Shown here piece by piece: positions 48,860 through 56,825 of a DNA stretch of 61,415 nucleotides. How positions within the stretch are numbered: the stretch's first letter is position 1; each line of letters starts with the position of its first letter. Location of the stretch: NCBI GenBank assembly GCA_905234855.1, contig CAJOIU010000017.1:1-61415 (forward strand), read 5' to 3'. This DNA is from an uncultured Oscillospiraceae bacterium (lineage in GTDB: Bacteria; Bacillota; Clostridia; Oscillospirales; Oscillospiraceae). The notes beneath the pieces were generated by a model, which was given only the letters and a program-made list of their open reading frames with translations, ran no database searches and was not told the origin of the DNA. Made by a program: the position numbers and the translations under genes.

Positions 48860-51139
48860 ATGATACAGATGATCATCAAGCGGGACGGCCGTGTCGTTCC
48901 GTATGACAGGGAAAAGATCGCAATGGCTGTCCTGACGGCCATGCGCGCTTCCGGCGAGGGCACGGTGGCGGACGCCGCCCGCGTCGCGGAGGCGGTGGAA
49001 AGCACGCTGGAAGGCCGCTGCGGCGCGGAGCCGCCCCAGATCGAGGTCATTCAGGATACCGTGGAGCAGGAGCTCATGCAGCGGGAGTTCCCCGGCACCG
49101 CCAAGGCCTATATCCTTTACCGCGCCACACGCACCCGCGCCCGCGAATCCCGCACGACGCTGATGAAGACCATCGACGAGATCGCCAGCAAGGACGCGCG
49201 CCTTTCCGATCTCAAGCGCGATAACGCCAACATCGACGGCAACACCGCCATGGGCGCCATGCTGCAGATCGGCGCGGCGGGCGCGAAGGCGTATAACGAG
49301 GCGTATCTTCTCCGTCCCGAGCATGCCAAGGCACAGCGAGAGGGCGATATCCACATCCACGACTTCGATTTTTACGCCCTGACCACCACCTGCACGCAGA
49401 TCGACATCATCCGCCTGTTCAAGGACGGCTTCTCCACCGGCCACGGCTTCCTGCGGGAGCCGCAGTCCATCCAGAGCTATGCCGCGCTTGCCGCCATCGC
49501 CATCCAGTCGAACCAGAACGACCAGCACGGCGGGCAGTCCATCCCGAACTTCGATTACGGCATGGCGCTCGGCGTGGGCAAGACCTTCCGCAAGCAGTAC
49601 CGCAAAAAGCTCACGGATATCGTGGAGGATCATCTCGATAAGGACGACCTTTCCGAGAAGGTAGACGGCGCGGTGGACGCCGCCGAGGCGGAGCTGGGGC
49701 AGAACGCGCTGGTGCCCGCGGAGGGCTTCGACGCCGCCGTGGCGAAGCATCTTTATGACGAGCTGGGCATCGGGGCGGAGGAGGCGCTGCCCATGGCAGC
49801 CCGCGCCCGCCGCCGGGCGGAAAAACAGACCGAGCGGGACACCTATCAGGCGATGGAGGGCTTTGTGCATAACCTCAACACCATGCACTCCCGCGCCGGC
49901 GCGCAGACGCCGTTTTCCTCCATCAACTACGGCACCGACACCACGCCGGAGGGCCGCATGGTCATCAAAAACATCCTGCTGGCGCTGGACGCCGGCCTCG
50001 GTCACGGCGAGACGTGCATCTTCCCGATCCACATCTTCAAGGTGAAGGAGGGCGTCAACTATAACGAGGGCGATCCGAACTACGACCTGTTCCGTCTCTC
50101 CTGCAAGGTGAGCGCGAAGCGCCTGTTCCCGAACTACACGTTCCTCGACAGCCCTTATAACCTCCAGTATTACGTCCCCGGACGCCCCGAGACCGAGGTC
50201 GCAACGATGGGATGTCGGACCCGCGTGATGGGCAACGTCTACGATCCCGATCAGCAGATCGCCTATTCCCGCGGCAATCTGTCCTTTACCTCCATAAACC
50301 TCCCGCGTCTCGCGCTTGCGAGCCGGGGCGACGAGGCGCTGTTCCTGCGCAAGCTCGACGAGATGCTGGAGCTGGTGGCGCAGCAGCTTCTTGACCGCTT
50401 TGAGATCCAGGCCAAAAAGCGTGTTTACAACTATCCGTTCCTCATGGGTCAGGGCGTCTGGCTCGATTCCGATAAGCTCGGCCCCTATGACGAGGTGCGC
50501 GAGGTGCTCAAGCACGGCACCCTGTCCATCGGCTTTATCGGCCTTGCGGAGACGCTGACGGCGCTCTACGGTCACAACCACGCCGAGGATCCCGCCATGC
50601 AGGAGAAGGGACTCCAGATCATCGGCCGGATGCGCGATTTCTGCGACGCCAAGTCGAAGAAGGAGCATATGAACTTCACCCTGCTCGCCACCCCGGCGGA
50701 GGGGCTGTCCGGCCGCTTCGTCCGCATGGATCGCCAGCGCTTCGGCAAGATCCCCGGCGTGACCGACCGGGAATACTATACAAACTCCTTCCATGTTCCC
50801 GTCTGGTATCCCATCGGGGCGTATGACAAGATCCGCATCGAGGCGCCGTATCACGCGCTATGCAATGCCGGGCATATCTCCTATGTGGAGCTCGACGGCG
50901 ACACGGCGAAGAACGTCGAGGCCTTCGAGAGCATCGTCCGCTGCATGCACGACGAGGGAATCGGCTATGGCTCCATCAACCATCCTGTGGATCGCGACCC
51001 CATCTGCGGCTATGTGGGCGTCATCGGCGACGTCTGCCCGCGCTGCGGCCGCCGCGAGGGCGAGGCCGTGGAGCCGGAGCGCATGGAAGAGCTCATCAAA
51101 ATCTATCCCCAAATCAAATCCTTTGTTGGAATCGAATAA
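48860..51139 (+). CDS. nrdD: Anaerobic (class III) ribonucleoside-triphosphate reductase, main subunit lacking the glycyl-radical tail
   Basis: The 759-residue protein (ATG at 48860 after CGGAG) has an ATP-cone (MIIKRDGRVVPYDREKIAMA) and the catalytic barrel with ATMGCRTRVMGN, carrying the expected thiyl cysteine. It ends soon after PICGYVGVIGDVCPRCGRRE, which matches the zinc-ribbon part of NrdD rather than the later RVCGYLG glycyl-radical loop. The loop and following helix are encoded by the separate 58-residue ORF immediately downstream. Together with NrdG this makes deoxyribonucleotides without oxygen. The stop is genuine: the next ORF has its own ribosome site and another frame. Confidence 0.93.
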   Translation: MIQMIIKRDGRVVPYDREKIAMAVLTAMRASGEGTVADAARVAEAVESTLEGRCGAEPPQIEVIQDTVEQELMQREFPGTAKAYILYRATRTRARESRTTLMKTIDEIASKDARLSDLKRDNANIDGNTAMGAMLQIGAAGAKAYNEAYLLRPEHAKAQREGDIHIHDFDFYALTTTCTQIDIIRLFKDGFSTGHGFLREPQSIQSYAALAAIAIQSNQNDQHGGQSIPNFDYGMALGVGKTFRKQYRKKLTDIVEDHLDKDDLSEKVDGAVDAAEAELGQNALVPAEGFDAAVAKHLYDELGIGAEEALPMAARARRRAEKQTERDTYQAMEGFVHNLNTMHSRAGAQTPFSSINYGTDTTPEGRMVIKNILLALDAGLGHGETCIFPIHIFKVKEGVNYNEGDPNYDLFRLSCKVSAKRLFPNYTFLDSPYNLQYYVPGRPETEVATMGCRTRVMGNVYDPDQQIAYSRGNLSFTSINLPRLALASRGDEALFLRKLDEMLELVAQQLLDRFEIQAKKRVYNYPFLMGQGVWLDSDKLGPYDEVREVLKHGTLSIGFIGLAETLTALYGHNHAEDPAMQEKGLQIIGRMRDFCDAKSKKEHMNFTLLATPAEGLSGRFVRMDRQRFGKIPGVTDREYYTNSFHVPVWYPIGAYDKIRIEAPYHALCNAGHISYVELDGDTAKNVEAFESIVRCMHDEGIGYGSINHPVDRDPICGYVGVIGDVCPRCGRREGEAVEPERMEELIKIYPQIKSFVGIE

Positions 51140-51156
51140 GCGAGGAGGAAACAAAA

Positions 51157-51333
51157 ATGACAGCAGCAACCAAACAGGCAAAAATGGGTCAGGGCGTCGG
51201 CTTTGAGCGCATCCGCCGCATCACGGGCTATCTGGTCGGCACCATGGATAAATGGAACGACGCGAAGAAGGCCGAGGAGCGCGACCGCGTCAAGCATTCC
51301 CTCACCGGGAACTCCTGCTGCGACGGGCGCTGA
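51157..51333 (+). CDS. Separate glycyl-radical peptide of class III ribonucleotide reductase
   Basis: The 58-residue ORF starts at 51157 after a strong GAGGAGGAAACAAAA leader. FERIRRITGYLVGTMDKW then NDAKKAEERDRVKHS lines up with the last 35 or so residues of E. coli NrdD (RRVCGYLG through NAGKQEEVKRRVKHL), so the glycine of ITGYL is the predicted radical site. The C-terminus ends with a Cys pair (SCCDGR). It lies between nrdD and nrdG, whose product would install the radical. It should dock into the NrdD active site, much as GrcA does for pyruvate formate-lyase. Coding status is supported by position and motif. Confidence 0.82.
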   Translation: MTAATKQAKMGQGVGFERIRRITGYLVGTMDKWNDAKKAEERDRVKHSLTGNSCCDGR

Positions 51334-51336
51334 AAT

Positions 51337-51852
51337 ATGACCATCGACATGGCCGGGATCGTCACCGATTCTATCGTGGACGGTCCCGGCATCCGTACCG
51401 CTTTTTTCTCGCAGGGGTGTCCGCATCACTGCGAGGGCTGCCATAATCCCGAAACATGGGAGTTCGGCGTCGGAACGCCCATGGAAACGGCGCGGCTGGC
51501 CGATATCGCCCGGTCAAATCCCCTTTGCCGGGGCGTCACGTTTTCCGGCGGGGAGCCGTTTGCGCAGGCGGAGGGCTTTTGTGAGCTGGCGCAGACCTTG
51601 AAGGCCGAGGGATACGAGATCGCAAGCTACACGGGCTACACCTTTGAGCGCCTCCGAGATCACGGCACAGAAGCCCAGAAGCGGCTGCTTTCGCTCTTGG
51701 ACGTGCTGGTGGACGGACCGTTCGTGCTTTCGCAGCGGAGCCTTGATCTGGTATTCCGCGGCAGCGCGAACCAGCGGATCATCGACGTGCCGAAAAGCCT
51801 CGCGGCGGGAGATGTGATCCTCGCGCCGCCCCGCTGGCAGGGCGAATACTGA
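51337..51852 (+). CDS. nrdG: Anaerobic ribonucleotide reductase activating enzyme
   Basis: The 171-residue radical SAM protein has the cluster motif CPHHCEGC in SQGCPHHCEGCHNPETW and the SAM-binding TFSGGEPFAQ. DGPGIRTAFF before the cluster is typical of activases. It uses S-adenosylmethionine to form the glycyl radical on the reductase, here probably on the small separate peptide encoded three bases upstream. Confidence 0.95.
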   Translation: MTIDMAGIVTDSIVDGPGIRTAFFSQGCPHHCEGCHNPETWEFGVGTPMETARLADIARSNPLCRGVTFSGGEPFAQAEGFCELAQTLKAEGYEIASYTGYTFERLRDHGTEAQKRLLSLLDVLVDGPFVLSQRSLDLVFRGSANQRIIDVPKSLAAGDVILAPPRWQGEY

Positions 51853-51856
51853 AGCT

Positions 51857-53176
51857 ATGCGAAGCAGAAAACCACGCGAAGCGCGGGAGCCGTGGCGGTT
51901 CCCGCATATCGGCAGGCGCATCACCAAGACGACCGTCGCCGTGTTCCTGTGCCTGCTCATTTATTATCTCCGGGGTTACCAAGGCGGCGATATGCCTACG
52001 GAATCCGCCATCACGGCGATCATCTGCATGCAGCCATATGTGCGGGATGCCCGGACGTACGCCCTTAACCGCTTTGCGGGCTCGGCCATCGGCGCTGCAT
52101 GGGGGCTATTATTGCTGCTGCTTCTGTCGGTGTATCCCATGCTGGGAGCGAGCGTGCTGGGTCTTTACGCCATGATGGCGCTGGGCGTCATGCTGTCCCT
52201 TTACAGCGCGGTGCTGGTGCGTATGCCGGATACCTCCGGCCTCGCCGCCATCGTATTCCTGTGCGTTGTGATCGCGTTCCCCGATATCGAGGAGCCGCTG
52301 CGGCAGGCGGGGAACCGTCTGCTGGACGTGTTCATCGGCACGGTGGTGGCCATCGGCGTGAACGTGTTCCGGCTGCCCCGGGTCAAGCATCGGGAGCGTG
52401 TGTTTTTCGTCAAGACCAAGGATCTTGTGCCGGATCGCTTTTCCCAGATCCCGGCGGCGGCGCTGTTTCGCCTCAATTACCTTTATAACGACGGGGCGCG
52501 CATCTGCCTCATGAGCGAGCATGCCCCGGCCTTTTTCACGCTCCAGATGAGCGCGGCGAAGCTCAACGCGCCGCTGATCGTCATGGATGGCGCCGCGATC
52601 TATGACGCCAATGAGAACCGCTATCTCAGCGCGGAGACCATCGCCCCGGAGGATTCCAAACCGATCCGGGAGCGGCTGGATGCGCTGGGGATCAGCTATT
52701 TCCTCTATACCGTCCATCACGGCAAGACCTGCATCTTCCATGCCGGGGAATACCGGGAGGAGGAAAAAACGGTCTATGACCGCATGCGCCGCTCGCCCTA
52801 TCGCAGCTATCTCGAGGGGGAGATCTACGATCCGGCGGAGATCGTGTATATCAAGATCCTAGCGGAGGACAGCCGCATCACCGAACTCGAATACAGCCTG
52901 CGCACCGTGCTGCCCCGGGGTCGGCTGCGGGGCGTGAGCCGCCCGCAGGCAGGGGCGCCGGGGATCAGCGGCCTGTATATCTATTCCCATACGGCAACGA
53001 TGGAGCAGGCGCAGAAGCGGCTGATGCAGCGGCTCAGGGAGGACGACCCCGCGCTGGAGCCGGTGGAGATCGTCTCCCGGGAGGGTTATCGCTCCGAGCG
53101 GGACGCGGTGCATCTGCTCCACATTCTGGAGCGTTATTACGAGCCGGTGGGACTGCCGGGGAAACGGACACGGTAA
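51857..53176 (+). CDS. FUSC/aromatic-acid-exporter-like membrane domain fused to a catalytically degenerate HAD domain
   Basis: The 439-residue protein has an N-terminal membrane region (about 25-170) like ArAE_1/FUSC exporters: ITKTTVAVFLCLLIYY, GGDMPTESAITAIICMQPYV, and RFAGSAIGAAWGLLLLLLLS, ending VFIGTVVAIGVNVFRLP. From about 178 it continues as a Cof-type HAD phosphatase fold: RVFFVKTKDLVPDRFSQIPA, NDGARICLMSEHAPAFF, and APLIVMDGAAIYDANENRYL. The essential DxDGTL motif is replaced by VKTKDL, so phosphatase activity is unlikely; the domain may bind a ligand or regulate transport. It begins five bases after nrdG but probably belongs to another process. Confidence 0.78.
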   Translation: MRSRKPREAREPWRFPHIGRRITKTTVAVFLCLLIYYLRGYQGGDMPTESAITAIICMQPYVRDARTYALNRFAGSAIGAAWGLLLLLLLSVYPMLGASVLGLYAMMALGVMLSLYSAVLVRMPDTSGLAAIVFLCVVIAFPDIEEPLRQAGNRLLDVFIGTVVAIGVNVFRLPRVKHRERVFFVKTKDLVPDRFSQIPAAALFRLNYLYNDGARICLMSEHAPAFFTLQMSAAKLNAPLIVMDGAAIYDANENRYLSAETIAPEDSKPIRERLDALGISYFLYTVHHGKTCIFHAGEYREEEKTVYDRMRRSPYRSYLEGEIYDPAEIVYIKILAEDSRITELEYSLRTVLPRGRLRGVSRPQAGAPGISGLYIYSHTATMEQAQKRLMQRLREDDPALEPVEIVSREGYRSERDAVHLLHILERYYEPVGLPGKRTR

Positions 53177-53201
53177 GCATCGGAAAAAACAGTCTTTCGT
53201 A

Positions 53202-53231
53202 TTGCCATACGGAGGGCTGTTTTGTTATAAT
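53202..53231 (+). promoter_or_regulatory. Promoter of the serine dehydratase gene
   Basis: TTGCCA (53202-53207) and TATAAT (53226-53231) are 18 bases apart. An imperfect hairpin (AACAG...CTGTT) overlaps the -35 and may end the upstream transcript. Confidence 0.6.
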
Positions 53232-53268
53232 CTTATCAGACCCGGTACCCATACCAAAGGAGGGCGCT

Positions 53269-54468
53269 ATGAAATCCATACGCGATATTTATAAGATCGG
53301 CAAGGGGCCGTCCAGCTCGCACACTATGGGGCCGGAAAAGGCCGCCATGCTCTGCCGGAGCCGCTATCCAAGGGCGGATCGGTTCAAGGTGACGCTGTAC
53401 GGCTCGCTGGCCAAAACGGGGAAGGGACACGGCACGGATACCGTGCTGCGGGACACCTTTGCGCCCGTTCCGACGGAGGTCGTTTTCTGCACGGATGATA
53501 CGATCCCGCTGCCCCATCCAAATACCCTCGATCTTGCGGCGTATGAAAACGGCGTCTGCCTCGGCGCCATGCGGGTCATGAGCATCGGCGGCGGCGATAT
53601 CCGTGTGGAGGGAGATAAGACGGTGGAGCCGCCGGAGGTCTATCCCGAAAAGAGCTTTGCCGAGATCGCGGCCTATTGCAAGCGGCACCGCCTGCGCATC
53701 AGCGATTATGTGGAGGCCTATGAGGGGAAGGAAATATGGGACTTTCTGTTCCGTGTCTGGACGGTCATGGGTGATTCCATCCGGGACGGACTGACCTGCA
53801 CGGGCATTCTGCCCGGCGGGCTGAACGTGGAGCGCAAGGCGCAGATGCTCTATAACCAGCGGCATATCGACGAACGCCCCGAGACCCGGGAGAGCCGCAT
53901 CGTATGCGCCTATGCCTTCGCCGTCAGCGAGCAGAACGCGGCGCAGGGAACGATCGTGACCGCGCCGACCTGCGGCGCGTGCAGCACGCTGCCCGCCGTG
54001 CTGAAATATATGCAGGAGGAAAAGCGCCTCGACGACGACCGCATCCTGCGTGCGCTGGCCGTGGCGGGCATCGTGGGGAATATCGTCAAAACGAACGCCT
54101 CCATCAGCGGCGCGGAGTGCGGCTGTCAGGCGGAGATCGGTACGGCCTGCTCCATGGCGGCCGCGGCGCTGGCGGAATTGTTTGAAATGGGCATCGACCA
54201 GATCGAATACGCCGCAGAGGTGGCGCTGGAGCATCATCTCGGCCTCACCTGCGATCCCATCGGAGGTCTTGTGCAGATACCCTGCATCGAACGCAATGCC
54301 GTGGCCGCCATGCGTGCCATCAACGCCGTGCGGATCGCGAATTTCCTCACCGCCACCCGGAAGATCTCCTTCGATATGGTGGTGGAGACCATGTACCAGA
54401 CCGGGAAGGATCTGAACCATATCTATCGGGAAACGGCGGAGGGCGGCCTTGCAAAGCTCTATCGCTGA
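53269..54468 (+). CDS. sdaA: L-serine ammonia-lyase, iron-sulfur dependent, single chain
   Basis: The 399-residue enzyme starts YKIGKGPSSSHTMGPEKAA, the beta-domain signature, and continues with the alpha domain: TAPTCGACSTLPAVL, NASISGAECGCQAEIG and EHHLGLTCDPIGGLVQIPCI, which carry the [4Fe-4S] ligands. It deaminates serine to pyruvate and ammonia and is oxygen-sensitive. The single-chain form, with both domains fused, is about 400-450 residues in many bacteria, so length is normal. It is probably monocistronic. Confidence 0.96.
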   Translation: MKSIRDIYKIGKGPSSSHTMGPEKAAMLCRSRYPRADRFKVTLYGSLAKTGKGHGTDTVLRDTFAPVPTEVVFCTDDTIPLPHPNTLDLAAYENGVCLGAMRVMSIGGGDIRVEGDKTVEPPEVYPEKSFAEIAAYCKRHRLRISDYVEAYEGKEIWDFLFRVWTVMGDSIRDGLTCTGILPGGLNVERKAQMLYNQRHIDERPETRESRIVCAYAFAVSEQNAAQGTIVTAPTCGACSTLPAVLKYMQEEKRLDDDRILRALAVAGIVGNIVKTNASISGAECGCQAEIGTACSMAAAALAELFEMGIDQIEYAAEVALEHHLGLTCDPIGGLVQIPCIERNAVAAMRAINAVRIANFLTATRKISFDMVVETMYQTGKDLNHIYRETAEGGLAKLYR

Positions 54469-54482
54469 AGGAACGTGAACGA

Positions 54483-54513
54483 ATTGCATAAAATCTGCGA
54501 TTCTTTATGCAAT
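54483..54513. other. Perfect inverted repeat before the secreted-protein pair
   Basis: ATTGCATAAA and TTTATGCAAT form a 10-bp repeat with an 11-base centre, flanked by GTGAAC and GTTCAT that could extend it. It lies just upstream of a TACAAT -10 (54530-54535), so it could be an operator or a transcript-ending hairpin of the dehydratase gene. Confidence 0.5.
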
Positions 54514-54566
54514 ATTTATGTTCATGTGATACAATACTTTTATCAAATTGACAGGAGGAGCGTCAC

Positions 54567-55559
54567 ATGAAGAAAACGGGAAAGATCCTGCTCAGCCTTG
54601 CCTGCGTGATCGCGCTCATGATGTCTGTCGGCGCGGGGGCGTTTGCCGCGGAGCTGACGCTGGAGGATGTCTATGCCGAGGCGCAGGAAGCCAAGGCCAT
54701 GGCGCAGCGGGCGCTGGATCAGCAGGCGGTGGAGAACATCATGAGCCGCCATGTGCTGTATCATTGCTACGGCGAGCACCGCGAAGAGATGGAAGAGATC
54801 TGGGTGCAGGAGCCGGCCAATCAGGCCACGGCGACCTTCGGCCGGAACCAAGGCTACGAGGTGGGCTACGACTATATCTGGCAGTCCTATGTGGAGGAGC
54901 ATGACGCCTCGTGGCTCACGAGCGCGACGGAATGGTGCCTCGAAAACGGCGTGGATATCAGCGGCATGACCGACGAGGAGATCATCGACGTCTACGGCGG
55001 CGTGGGACAGCTTCTGCTGCACGTTACCACCACCGCCATCATCGAGATCGCGGACGACGGGCTCACCGCCAAGGGCTATTGGTATACCCCCGGCCTGCTC
55101 AAGCAGACCGATTTCGATAACGCCGACTCCATGTGGGAGAATTACGGCGCGGACTTCATCAAGGAAAACGGCGAATGGAAGATCTGGCACCTGCATATGT
55201 ATACCGACTTCCAGTGTGAATTCGGCACGAGCTTCACCGGCTCGACCTCCAGCGGCGAGCTGGGCGGCGCCCCCGGAACCACGGGCATCGGCGGTCCTCC
55301 TCCGGGGGGCGCGCCGGGCGGAGCCTCCACGTCCTCTGATGTGGATACCAGCGGCTGGATCGGCGGCAAGATCAATCAGTCCACCTATAAGCAGTGGAGC
55401 ACCAAGCGCCTGCGCGCGGATATGGCAAGCATCCCCATCCCGCTGCCGTATGCCTCGTGGGACTTTTCCGAGCCGAACTACGGCGTCACCGTCGAGCAAT
55501 ATGCATCTCTCGGGATCGATGTGAACGATTGGTACGCCGCGCATGCGAGCGGACAATAA
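54567..55559 (+). CDS. Secreted NTF2/SnoaL-like protein, first of two tandem paralogues
   Basis: The 330-residue protein has a signal peptide (ILLSLACVIALMMSVGAGAF). A SnoaL/NTF2-type cone-fold domain spans about residues 45-220: VENIMSRHVLYHCYGEHREE, EIWVQEPANQATATFGRNQG, and EWKIWHLHMYTDFQ. The conserved His, Tyr and Trp pattern resembles SnoaL_4 proteins, some of which are dehydratases or isomerases. A Gly/Pro linker (GGPPPGGAPGG) leads to a tail with YASWDFSEPNYGVTVEQYAS. It shares about half its residues with the next gene. Activity and substrate are unknown. GACAGGAGG precedes the start. Confidence 0.82.
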   Translation: MKKTGKILLSLACVIALMMSVGAGAFAAELTLEDVYAEAQEAKAMAQRALDQQAVENIMSRHVLYHCYGEHREEMEEIWVQEPANQATATFGRNQGYEVGYDYIWQSYVEEHDASWLTSATEWCLENGVDISGMTDEEIIDVYGGVGQLLLHVTTTAIIEIADDGLTAKGYWYTPGLLKQTDFDNADSMWENYGADFIKENGEWKIWHLHMYTDFQCEFGTSFTGSTSSGELGGAPGTTGIGGPPPGGAPGGASTSSDVDTSGWIGGKINQSTYKQWSTKRLRADMASIPIPLPYASWDFSEPNYGVTVEQYASLGIDVNDWYAAHASGQ

Positions 55560-55594
55560 ACGGTGTGCGCACCGAAAAATAGGAGGATCGAAAA

Positions 55595-56554
55595 ATGAAG
55601 AAAACCGGGAAGATACTGATCGCGCTGGCCTGCGTGATCGCCCTTGTCGCCTCGCTGGGCGGCGGTGCGCTGGCTTACACCGATGAGGAGATCGACGCGA
55701 AATTCGCGGAGCTTCAGCGCGCGCAGGACGCGGTGGAGATCCAGAACGTCATGAGCTGGCACGTCATGTACCATTGCTATGGCGAGCATCGTGCCGAGAT
55801 GGAAAACATCTGGGTGCAGGAGCCGGAGAACCGCGCCACGGCCTCCTTCGGCCAGAACCAAGGCTTCTATGTGGGCTATGGCTCCATCTGGGACGCCTAT
55901 ATGACCGGCCACGACCAGAGCTGGCTCAAAAGCGCGAAGCGCTACTGCGAGAATAACGGCATCGACGTGTCCGACTGGACAGACGAGCAGATCCTAGAGG
56001 TCTATGGCGGCGTAGGTCAGCTTCTGCTGCACGTCACCACCACCAGCATCATCGAGGTCGCCAAGGACGGCAAAACCGCCAAGGCCTTCTGGTATTCCCC
56101 CGGTATGATCATGGAGACCGGGCAGAGCGCGGGCGCCATCTGGGAGGCCTACGGCGCCGACTTCGTGAAGGAGGAGGGCGGCTGGAAGCTCTGGCATCTG
56201 CATATGTTCACCGATTTCGGCGGCGGCTTCTTTGTATCGCTGGGCGGCGGCTCCGGGGAGCCGACGGTCGTGAACGCGCAGGAGGAATGGAAGGGCGAGG
56301 AAGGCAACCAGTTTGTGAAATCCGGCTCCCTTGAGCTGGATACGGAGGCCGGGATCGACGATTCGACCCGTCATGAGTATCTGAGCAGCCCCCAGTATAC
56401 GCAGTTTTCCAGCCACCGTCTGCGCTCCGAGATGGAGATCTTCCTGCCGGAGGCGTATGATACATGGAGCTTCGACGACGGCAACTACGGCCCCACCGCG
56501 GCGGAATATGAATCCCTCGGCATCGACCTCAACGCGTGGTACGCCGCCCAGTAA
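55595..56554 (+). CDS. Secreted NTF2/SnoaL-like protein, second of two tandem paralogues
   Basis: The 319-residue protein repeats the plan of the upstream gene: signal peptide, cone-fold domain (VMSWHVMYHCYGEHRAEMEN, NIWVQEPENRATASFGQNQG, GWKLWHLHMFTDFGGG) and a closing YDTWSFDDGNYGPTAAEYES motif. The linker differs, with acidic sequence in place of the Gly/Pro stretch. The 35-base gap and AGGAGG site suggest a two-gene operon from duplication. The shared C-terminal tyrosine-rich segment may fold over the active-site cone. Function unknown. Confidence 0.82.
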   Translation: MKKTGKILIALACVIALVASLGGGALAYTDEEIDAKFAELQRAQDAVEIQNVMSWHVMYHCYGEHRAEMENIWVQEPENRATASFGQNQGFYVGYGSIWDAYMTGHDQSWLKSAKRYCENNGIDVSDWTDEQILEVYGGVGQLLLHVTTTSIIEVAKDGKTAKAFWYSPGMIMETGQSAGAIWEAYGADFVKEEGGWKLWHLHMFTDFGGGFFVSLGGGSGEPTVVNAQEEWKGEEGNQFVKSGSLELDTEAGIDDSTRHEYLSSPQYTQFSSHRLRSEMEIFLPEAYDTWSFDDGNYGPTAAEYESLGIDLNAWYAAQ

Positions 56555-56568
56555 TCCCAAACCAAAGC

Positions 56569-56605
56569 AAGGACTTCCCGGCGGTGTAAGCCGGGAAGTC
56601 CTTTT
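56569..56605 (+). terminator. Intrinsic terminator of the NTF2-like pair
   Basis: AAGGACTTCCCGGC and GCCGGGAAGTCCTT form a 14-bp stem followed by TT. The following DNA to 56825 has no ORF that can be supported, only a TATAAT at 56781-56786. Confidence 0.88.
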
Positions 56606-56825
56606 GCTTGAGAAAAACCATGCTCCGACATGGAAAACCGATAATCCGAGATCGCCATACTGCCCGATAGGGAGCGGGACGATCGCATAGAATAGAGGCG
56701 GAAATATGACGCGGCGCAGTTCCGTCGCTTTTTCGGCGTCGGCGGACAAATTGTTCTTCCCAAGCGGGGCCGCGCGGTGTTATAATGCTACCGTTACAGG
56801 ATCCGGCATAAGGAGAGAAGCTGCT

